A stretch of 64,000 nt of DNA from Mucilaginibacter daejeonensis (GTDB lineage Bacteria > Bacteroidota > Bacteroidia > Sphingobacteriales > Sphingobacteriaceae): NCBI RefSeq assembly GCF_020783335.1, contig NZ_CP086068.1:2914001-2978000 (forward strand), in the 5' to 3' direction. The position numbers were made by a program, and so were the translations under genes. Position 1 is the stretch's first letter, and each line of letters begins with the position of its first letter. The notes below the pieces were generated by a model that had not been told where the DNA came from, did no database searches, and saw only the letters and a program-made list of their open reading frames with translations. Below, piece by piece: positions 58,117 through 64,000 of this stretch.

Positions 58117-58884
58117 ATGGCCAAATACTTCCTGATCTCCCTCGCACTTTTAACCGCTACACTCCATACAGCTGTGGCACAAAAAGCGGTATTTGAAAAA
58201 AAGGTGATGATCAGCGCAAAGGACACGCTACTCTATCGCCTCGCCTACCCACAACAGTATAACCCTAAAAAGAAGTACCCATTAGTGATCTTTTTGCATG
58301 GTGCCGGCACGCGGGGTACCGATAATGAGGCGCAGCTGGTGGGCGTACCTGCTGCACTGACCGACTCATCAGGCCGATCCCAATATCCATGCTTCATCCT
58401 TGCGCCGCAATGCAAAAAGACCGACGTATGGGTCAAATTCCCTAACTTCCCTAAGAGCCTACACGCTACCGACGTTCCAACACCCAGCATGGATGCACTG
58501 ATCGCGCTTACCGACTCATTCCTCCGATCGGGCATGATCGATATGCGGCGGGTGTACGTGACGGGCTATTCGATGGGTGGCGAAGGGGTGTTCGATCTGC
58601 TCACCCGTCGCCCTGAAATGTTCGCCGCCGCTGCGCCTATTTGTTCAGTAGCCGACACCTCGATGGCCGGTAAGATCAGCCATATTCCTTTGTGGGCCTT
58701 TCATGGTGACCAGGATGATGTGAACGATGTGAAGTACACGCGCATGTTGATCGCCGCCCTGCGCCAGGCAGGCGGACGACCAAGATATACCGAGTACCCA
58801 GGCGTTAAACATAACAGCTGGCTCAATGCCTATCGCGAGCCTGAGTTATTTGAATGGCTATTTGCGCAACGGCGTAAGCGGTGA
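58117..58884 (+). CDS. Secreted alpha/beta hydrolase (esterase/PHB depolymerase-like)
   Basis: A 255-residue exported enzyme (signal peptide to about residue 22, ending TAVAQ). Catalytic elements: VIFLHGAGTRG oxyanion region, GYSMGGEG nucleophile Ser, HGDQDDV with Asp, and VKHNSW with His. It resembles esterases of the LpqC/PHB depolymerase and prolyl-oligopeptidase-like group. The substrate is unknown. The ATG at 58117 is preferred over one six codons upstream because it begins the signal peptide. Confidence 0.83.
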   Translation: MAKYFLISLALLTATLHTAVAQKAVFEKKVMISAKDTLLYRLAYPQQYNPKKKYPLVIFLHGAGTRGTDNEAQLVGVPAALTDSSGRSQYPCFILAPQCKKTDVWVKFPNFPKSLHATDVPTPSMDALIALTDSFLRSGMIDMRRVYVTGYSMGGEGVFDLLTRRPEMFAAAAPICSVADTSMAGKISHIPLWAFHGDQDDVNDVKYTRMLIAALRQAGGRPRYTEYPGVKHNSWLNAYREPELFEWLFAQRRKR

Positions 58885-59358
58885 CAAGGGCATTGTCGAT
58901 CAAAGGTCAAGACGCATGAGCTAAAGCGCGCCGAATGACCACTTTAATAGATTGACCAAGAGGCTCTTAAACCCCTATCTCTCCACATACTGATCCATCA
59001 TATTGTTGCCAACACTTTAATATTTCAAATATTTTTGCTAACTTGCATCATTATTCGGACCGTCGTCGTTTAATACAGCACTTCACTCATTCTTGTCTCA
59101 CTGACCCGGTACCTTTTTAAAAAGATCGCTCAAAGGTTACTGGATCGTTGCAACACGACGAGCCTTGTCATCACATTCTGCGAAAGTTATTGAGAGCATC
59201 AACTGGCTTAACGACCATGAGTGGAACGCGGCCATCATCAGCATTTGACCCGTCATTTGCGATGGCTCAAAGCTGAAGGATCAGGGTTTTGGGATAACCG
59301 GTGCCTGGCTGACCAGCAGTGATGAATAGAACAGCATTAGAAAAACAAAATATAGTTA
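58885..59358 (+). promoter_or_regulatory. Promoter and long leader of the cold-shock-domain gene
   Basis: TTG at 59006-59008 and TATTTTTG at 59030-59037 (21 nt apart) make a good promoter. Transcription would begin near 59043, leaving a 5' leader of about 315 nt before the ATG at 59359. No family gene lies in it. A long leader is typical of temperature-controlled csp genes. No single dominant stem was found by eye. Confidence 0.5.
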
Positions 59359-59817
59359 ATGGGAAGATCATCAGAAACATTTAGTAAAAAAGAAAAAGAG
59401 AAAAAACGCGCTAAAAAGCAACAAGAAAAACGCGAACGTGCCGAAGACCGTAAAGCAAATTCGGACAAGGGCAAATCGTTTGAGGAGATGTTCGCTTATG
59501 TGGACCATAACGGTAACATCACTGACACTCCACCAGACCCTACACAACGCCGTGCGGTATCAACTGACAGCATTATGATCAGTACTCCGACCAAGGCAGA
59601 GATCGATCCAGCCGACCTGATCAGGACCGGTACAGTGACCTTTTTCAATGATTCGAAAGGTTACGGATTTATCAAGGACATGCAGACCCAGGAGAACTTT
59701 TTTGTTCACGTTAATGGCCTGACCGAGCAGGTTGGCGAAAGAGACCGTGTAACATTCGAGATCGAGAAGGGTGCAAAAGGCATGAACGCCGTTAGGGTAA
59801 AAAAAGTAGCCAAATAA
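59359..59817 (+). CDS. Cold-shock-domain protein with basic N-terminal extension
   Basis: A 152-residue nucleic-acid-binding protein. The last 65 residues are a cold-shock domain: GTVTFFNDSKGYGFIKDM with RNP1 (KGYGFI) and RNP2 (FFVHVNGL). The first 40 residues are Lys/Arg/Glu-rich coiled coil (KKEKEKKRAKKQQEKRERAE). Csp proteins are about 67 residues, so the extension is extra and may bind RNA. Likely an RNA chaperone. A GTACCCTTT/AAAGGGTAC hairpin (59827-59851) lies after it. Confidence 0.9.
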   Translation: MGRSSETFSKKEKEKKRAKKQQEKRERAEDRKANSDKGKSFEEMFAYVDHNGNITDTPPDPTQRRAVSTDSIMISTPTKAEIDPADLIRTGTVTFFNDSKGYGFIKDMQTQENFFVHVNGLTEQVGERDRVTFEIEKGAKGMNAVRVKKVAK

Positions 59818-59826
59818 CGGCTGCAA

Positions 59827-59851
59827 GTACCCTTTTGTGATCAAAGGGTAC
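59827..59851. terminator. Stem-loop between the csp and recQ genes
   Basis: GTACCCTTT/AAAGGGTAC, 9 bp, between convergent genes; no long T-run. Confidence 0.6.
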
Positions 59852-59879
59852 GCCTCTCCTATACCTTCTACATCAAGTA

Positions 59880-61772
59880 TTACAGATAATATTTATTACC
59901 GGTGGTCTTGATCCGCCCGGCATCCAATAACTGCCTCAATACAGTAAGCCGGTCGGGTTGTTTGCCATGAGCAATGCCACTGATCAGTTGTTCCAGATCC
60001 AACGGTGAGGTACTGAGTAACTGCAGTATCTCATCGCGGATCCGGTCATGCAATAAAGGCGCGTCATTGCGCCTTTTTTCGCGTAAGCACACATCGCAAA
60101 CGCCGCACTTTTCGGCATCGGGCTCGTTAAAGTAGGCCAGCAATTGCTGGCTGCGGCAGCGATCGGTCTCGCTGTAAGCCAGTATGGCCTCCATCTTTTT
60201 TTGATACACCAAACGCCGCGTGTCCAGGTACTGCCTATCGATCCAAAGGTTGGCCGCCGTGTGCCGTGGCTTGAGGTAGGTCACTTGTGGCTTATCGGTC
60301 TGCGGTAAGTAGCTCAGCACACCCAGATCATTCAATTGCTGTAAGGCTTCGGTCACCTGTTGTACGCTGAGGTTGGTACGCCTGGCCAGGTCGAACTCGC
60401 GGATGCGGGTATAGTGCTCGAACGCACCGCCGTATGAGCGCAGCATGGTCTTGATGAAGGGGTCCCATGCTGGGTTCTGTATCTGGAAATTGTATAGTTC
60501 CTCATGCTCCACCTCGAACCTGAATCTTGAAGGCAGGAACACACTCTCGTTAAAGTTCAAATATTCGCCGTGCTCCAGGAACTTGAGGGCATTGAGCGTT
60601 TTCAGTACATCGAGCTTGAAGCGGCTGCAAAGGTCGGCCAGGTCAAGGTCGAAACTGAGGCCCTCGCCCGCCCCATAGGCCAACTGGTAGTAATTGGCCA
60701 GGTAATGATATACCTGCTTGATCTCATCCACCGATGGGAAGCTCACCTCGAAACGGTACTCCTGCTTTTGCCGGTCGCTTTGGTTGTAGAGTAAAATGGC
60801 GTAGGCCTTTTGCCCGTCGCGCCCGGCGCGGCCCGCCTCCTGGTAGTAGGCCTCCAAACTCTCGGGCAGGTCTTTATGGATAACGAACCTCACATCAGGT
60901 TTATCGATACCCATGCCGAACGCATTGGTAGCCACAATGATACGAATGTGATTACTCTTCCACTGCTCTTGCTTGGCGCTGCGCCGATCGCCGCTCAGGC
61001 CGGCGTGGTAATGATCGGCCGCAATGCCATGGTCGTTAAAGAACTTGGCCAGCTCGGTGGTCTCCTTGCGGTTGCGCACGTACACGATACCGCTTCCATT
61101 CACACTGCGGGCAACCTCCAGCATGCGGCGGAGTTTATTCTCCTCGTGCTGCACACGGTAGCTCAAATTCTTGCGCTCGAAACTTTGCTGGATCACATGC
61201 CGGGCCCTGAACTGCAGCTTATCTTGAATATCATCGCGCACGTTGGCCGTGGCGGTGGCCGTAAGGGCCAGTACCGGCACTTTGGGGTGCAGCTGACGCA
61301 GATCGGCCACGTGCAGGTACGGCGGACGAAAATCATATCCCCACTGAGAGATACAATGTGCTTCGTCCACCGCGATCAGGTTCACCTTCATGTACTTGAT
61401 GCGCTCGCGCACCAGATCGCTCAACAACCGCTCGGGTGATAGGTACAGGAACTTGACCGGCCCGTAAATACAATTATCCAGCGCGATGTCCACCTCCCGC
61501 TTTCCCATTCCCGACACGATGGCCACCGCCTCGATGCCCTTGCTTTGCAGGTTATCGACCTGATCCTTCATGAGCGCGATCAGCGGCGATACCACGATGC
61601 AGATCCCATCCATGGCCATAGCAGGCACCTGGTAGCACACCGACTTACCACCGCCCGTAGGCAGCAGCGCCAATGTATCCTGTCCCTGCATCACGGCCTC
61701 GATGATGTCCTTTTGCAAAGGCCTGAACGCGTTATGCTGCCAGTAATATTTTAAGATCTGCTCAATGGTCAT
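59880..61772 (-). CDS. recQ: ATP-dependent DNA helicase RecQ
   Basis: A 630-residue superfamily-2 helicase. Walker A LLPTGGGKSVCYQVPA, DEAHCISQWGYDF, TATATANVRDD, and later GMGIDKPDVRFVIHKDLP and QEAGRAGRDG define the core. The zinc domain has CRSQQLLAYFNE...CGVCDVC. The C-terminal RQC part is present and there is no clear HRDC domain. Length 630 is normal for Bacteroidota RecQ2-like proteins; paralogues probably exist elsewhere. Confidence 0.94.
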   Translation of the reverse strand: MTIEQILKYYWQHNAFRPLQKDIIEAVMQGQDTLALLPTGGGKSVCYQVPAMAMDGICIVVSPLIALMKDQVDNLQSKGIEAVAIVSGMGKREVDIALDNCIYGPVKFLYLSPERLLSDLVRERIKYMKVNLIAVDEAHCISQWGYDFRPPYLHVADLRQLHPKVPVLALTATATANVRDDIQDKLQFRARHVIQQSFERKNLSYRVQHEENKLRRMLEVARSVNGSGIVYVRNRKETTELAKFFNDHGIAADHYHAGLSGDRRSAKQEQWKSNHIRIIVATNAFGMGIDKPDVRFVIHKDLPESLEAYYQEAGRAGRDGQKAYAILLYNQSDRQKQEYRFEVSFPSVDEIKQVYHYLANYYQLAYGAGEGLSFDLDLADLCSRFKLDVLKTLNALKFLEHGEYLNFNESVFLPSRFRFEVEHEELYNFQIQNPAWDPFIKTMLRSYGGAFEHYTRIREFDLARRTNLSVQQVTEALQQLNDLGVLSYLPQTDKPQVTYLKPRHTAANLWIDRQYLDTRRLVYQKKMEAILAYSETDRCRSQQLLAYFNEPDAEKCGVCDVCLREKRRNDAPLLHDRIRDEILQLLSTSPLDLEQLISGIAHGKQPDRLTVLRQLLDAGRIKTTGNKYYL

Positions 61773-61818
61773 GTATCAGCGGCAAGTATAAGGAGATATT
61801 GCGGTAAATCGTTTCACC

Positions 61819-62925
61819 CTACTTCTTACTCACCACCACGATCTTATCCGTAGCTCCGCCGTTGCTGGTGATGATGTAAACCTTGCCGTCGGGGCTTATA
61901 GCCACATCGCGCATACGGCCGTAGGTGCCTTTGTAAAAGGGGTTGACGGTCTCGACCTTATCACTTGATGCTGAGAGCTTTAATTGCAACAGCTGGCTGT
62001 CCTTGAGCACGGCCAGCAACAGGGAGTTCTTCCACTGCGGGATAGCGTCATTGTTGTAATAGTCGATGCCCGAAGGTGCGATGGTGGGCGACCAGGCCTG
62101 GATCGGTTCGGCTACGTTGTTGGTGCTGCAAAAAGCCGGTTCGTTGCCGGTGCTGCAATAACCCTCCACGTTAGGCCAGCCGTAGTTGCGACCTTTTTGA
62201 ATAATGTTCACCTCGTCATCAGTGGTATTGCCATGTTCTGAGCTGTATAAACGGTCGTTAGCGAAAACCAATCCTTGTGGGTTGCGGTGTCCTAAGGTCC
62301 AAATCGGGTTGCCGGAGGTCGGGTTATCTGATGGTATGCTACCATCGAGGTTCAAGCGAAGGATCTTGCCCGACAGACTGCCCGCGTTCTGTGCTTGTGA
62401 GGCCGAGGTGGCATCGCCGGTGGTGATGAAGAGTTTACGGTCGGGCGATATGGCCAGGCGGCAGCCATTATGATTATTGGCCGCCGGGATGTTATCGAGC
62501 AATACCACCGGGCTATTCAATGTACCGCCGCTGTAGGTATAACGGACGATCTTTTCGGTGTAGGTACCGTTCTTATCATAATTGTACGCCACAAATACTT
62601 GCGGAGTGGAGCCGAAGTCGGGGTGCAGCACCATGCCCAATAGGCCGCCCTCGCCTTGGGCCTTTACATCAGGAACCGTGACTAAAGGACTCACCTGTCC
62701 GTTGGATGGGTCAACCCGGCTGATCTTGCCGCCGCGTTCGGTCATCCATAGCATGTTATCGGGTCCCCAAAGTATCTCCCATGGGAAGGTGAGCCGGTCG
62801 GTCAGTACTTTGGCGTCGAGGTCGGCGTTGCCGGCTTGGCTGCCGTTGTCAGACGAGTTCTTGCTGCAGGTGCTCAGTAGCAGCGCACTACTAAGCAGTG
62901 CGATCGTCAATACTTTAGGCATCAT
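61819..62925 (-). CDS. PQQ-dependent sugar dehydrogenase-like lipoprotein
   Basis: A 368-residue lipoprotein (LLLSTC, Cys near residue 20). The fold is the six-bladed soluble glucose dehydrogenase (sGDH/YliI) type: FPWEILWGPDNMLWMTERGG, GEGGLLGMVLHPDF, NNHNGCRLAISPD, LGHRNPQGLVF and DEVNIIQKGRNYGWPNVEGY. It may oxidise aldose sugars with PQQ. The ATG at 62925 is chosen because the upstream part does not fit a signal peptide. The upstream gene ends about 33 bp before it. Confidence 0.85.
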   Translation of the reverse strand: MMPKVLTIALLSSALLLSTCSKNSSDNGSQAGNADLDAKVLTDRLTFPWEILWGPDNMLWMTERGGKISRVDPSNGQVSPLVTVPDVKAQGEGGLLGMVLHPDFGSTPQVFVAYNYDKNGTYTEKIVRYTYSGGTLNSPVVLLDNIPAANNHNGCRLAISPDRKLFITTGDATSASQAQNAGSLSGKILRLNLDGSIPSDNPTSGNPIWTLGHRNPQGLVFANDRLYSSEHGNTTDDEVNIIQKGRNYGWPNVEGYCSTGNEPAFCSTNNVAEPIQAWSPTIAPSGIDYYNNDAIPQWKNSLLLAVLKDSQLLQLKLSASSDKVETVNPFYKGTYGRMRDVAISPDGKVYIITSNGGATDKIVVVSKK

Positions 62926-62958
62926 AATGGTCAATGGATTGGTTATGGTCATAACCAA

Positions 62959-64000
62959 TTACGAAGCTATTTGTTGCATCACGTGCAATCGGCCCTTTTT
63001 TAAAAGTTTGTCGATCTTACGCATAGTGACAGCATCTTCCGGTCCAAGATAATTACCCATTTCAACTACCTGACCTTTATCATTGATCAGCAAGTGATAA
63101 GGAATGCCTTTGATCCCTAAGCCACGCATAAAGCTCTCACTTTGTTCATCATTGCAAAAATATTGCGAACCGCTAAGCTTCATCTGCTGCAAAGTAGACA
63201 ACCACGCACCGTGTTTTGAACCTATGCACAGGTAAACGAAGTCAACCTTCTTGCCTTTATACTTTTGAGCCAGTTTTTCAGATGCGAACATCTGTGCTTT
63301 GCATGGGCCGCACCAGGTGGCCCATACATCAATATAGATCACTTTTCCAGAGTGTTCCGTTTTTATCGAATCTAAAATGCCTTGCGCAGGCGTATTTTTG
63401 ATCTGTTCTTTGATGCTGTTGGATAGCTCTTCGGGCGTTGGGGTGTTGTATTTCACCGTTTCATAAAAGCGCAAGAGCGGCTGTTTTATGAACGGCGTTT
63501 TGATGTTTTGATCGAACGTCTTGCGGCGTCTATCGAACTCATCAGCGTCATTTTCAACTAGATCATAGTAAAAAGTTAGTCCAATGAGCAATTCGCGCAG
63601 TTCCTCATTCTTCACTTCTTTTTTGATCTTAACGAGATATAGTTGTTTTCTTTGTTCGGGCGATAGTCCTTTAATAAGCTTTTTATCCATAGCAGGAGCC
63701 AAAAAGGGCAACACGTTATAGGCATCGGCACAAAGCAATTTCTGGTTGAAGAGGTCTTTTATATCCTGCTCAAAACCTGATAAATTTTCAAGTTTCTCTA
63801 ACGGTGATACTCCAGGTCGATAGGTTTTCGCGACCACTGTATACCATGCATATTTGTAGTAATACTGAGCGTTGATAAAGTTCTTTGTCCAGGCAAGCAA
63901 TTCTTCATCAGGGTCAAACTTTTCTATAAATTCTTCTCTATTGTTCTGTAGTGCTGTACGCATGTTAAGGCAATAACTGCCTAATGCTGGAAGATCGCCA
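62959..64000 (-). CDS. TlpA-type thioredoxin-like protein, 5' truncated by window edge
   Basis: The frame is open to the last base, so the N-terminus lies outside. The C-terminal thioredoxin fold has VWATWCGPCKAQ as the redox site and KGIPYHLLIND with the cis-Pro. Upstream residues are helical and charged, as in Bacteroidota proteins with an N-terminal DUF4369 domain. It is likely a periplasmic thiol-disulfide protein. The ATG at 63963 is not the true start. Confidence 0.8.
   Translation of the reverse strand, partial: GDLPALGSYCLNMRTALQNNREEFIEKFDPDEELLAWTKNFINAQYYYKYAWYTVVAKTYRPGVSPLEKLENLSGFEQDIKDLFNQKLLCADAYNVLPFLAPAMDKKLIKGLSPEQRKQLYLVKIKKEVKNEELRELLIGLTFYYDLVENDADEFDRRRKTFDQNIKTPFIKQPLLRFYETVKYNTPTPEELSNSIKEQIKNTPAQGILDSIKTEHSGKVIYIDVWATWCGPCKAQMFASEKLAQKYKGKKVDFVYLCIGSKHGAWLSTLQQMKLSGSQYFCNDEQSESFMRGLGIKGIPYHLLINDKGQVVEMGNYLGPEDAVTMRKIDKLLKKGRLHVMQQIAS

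Noticed and set aside
59218..59277. 18-codon frame in the leader of the cold-shock-domain gene
   Set aside because: No Shine-Dalgarno, no family and length within chance; listed only as part of the leader.
60810..61439. 209-residue open frame inside recQ on the plus strand
   Set aside because: Antisense to the conserved helicase motifs of recQ; composition is low-information and no family is recognised.

Overview
The window comes from a Bacteroidota chromosome, most likely the family Sphingobacteriaceae (Mucilaginibacter/Pedobacter-like). This is inferred from gene content: bacterial sphingolipid genes, a bacillithiol deacetylase, DUF5686, DUF4294, GIN-domain and TlpA/DUF4369-type lipoproteins, and a Bacteroidota-type AMP nucleosidase. 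It also fits the promoters, which match TTG-N19-TAnnTTTG, and the scarcity of Shine-Dalgarno sequences. No insertion sequence, prophage or CRISPR array was seen. Gene density is ordinary, and most transcription units end in clear stem-loop terminators.

Layout. 0-9 kb: the 3' part of comEC, pabC, an rluD-type gene, an outer-membrane barrel, a PLP deaminase, and a small bshB1-gpx-DUF4294 operon. 9-15 kb: a relA/spoT homologue, a Fur-family regulator, purA behind a strikingly structured leader RNA, and pabB. 15-21 kb: a tolC-acrA-acrB type RND efflux operon whose OMF carries a Gly/Thr repeat in a predicted surface loop. 21-32 kb: a lipid locus. It has serine palmitoyltransferase, a GNAT protein and an SDR (overlapping, a likely ceramide operon), then inositol-phosphate synthase, then a tight operon of DUF5686, CDP-alcohol phosphotransferase, DUF4833-like, fatty-acid hydroxylase and Aur1/PAP2-like genes. 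Together these can be read as a pathway to inositol-phosphoceramide. 32-44 kb: a second rluA-type gene, an OmpR-type regulator, gatB with a TlpA-type lipoprotein, a desaturase, AMP nucleosidase, and tig-clpP-clpX. 44-52 kb: lipoproteins, a thioesterase, a 53-residue membrane protein, a DUF2867 SDR, pirin, an odd tRNA-like element and a zinc-less Fpg/Nei glycosylase. 52-64 kb: a DnaA-box cluster, mutS with a probable TTG start, REP-like hairpins, a pepsin-like aspartic protease lipoprotein, a PH-domain protein, an esterase, a cold-shock-domain protein with a long leader, recQ, a PQQ sugar dehydrogenase-like protein, and a TlpA-type gene cut by the window edge.

Main points for follow-up: the complete-looking inositol sphingolipid locus with possible TGACCA operators at ino1; the leader RNA of purA; a bilobal pepsin-like lipoprotein; a class-II tRNA-like gene with a defective anticodon arm; a DnaA-box cluster at 52.1-52.3 kb; and the slip-prone repeat in the TolC-type extracellular loop. 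All functions are from reading motifs by eye. No database search was run.
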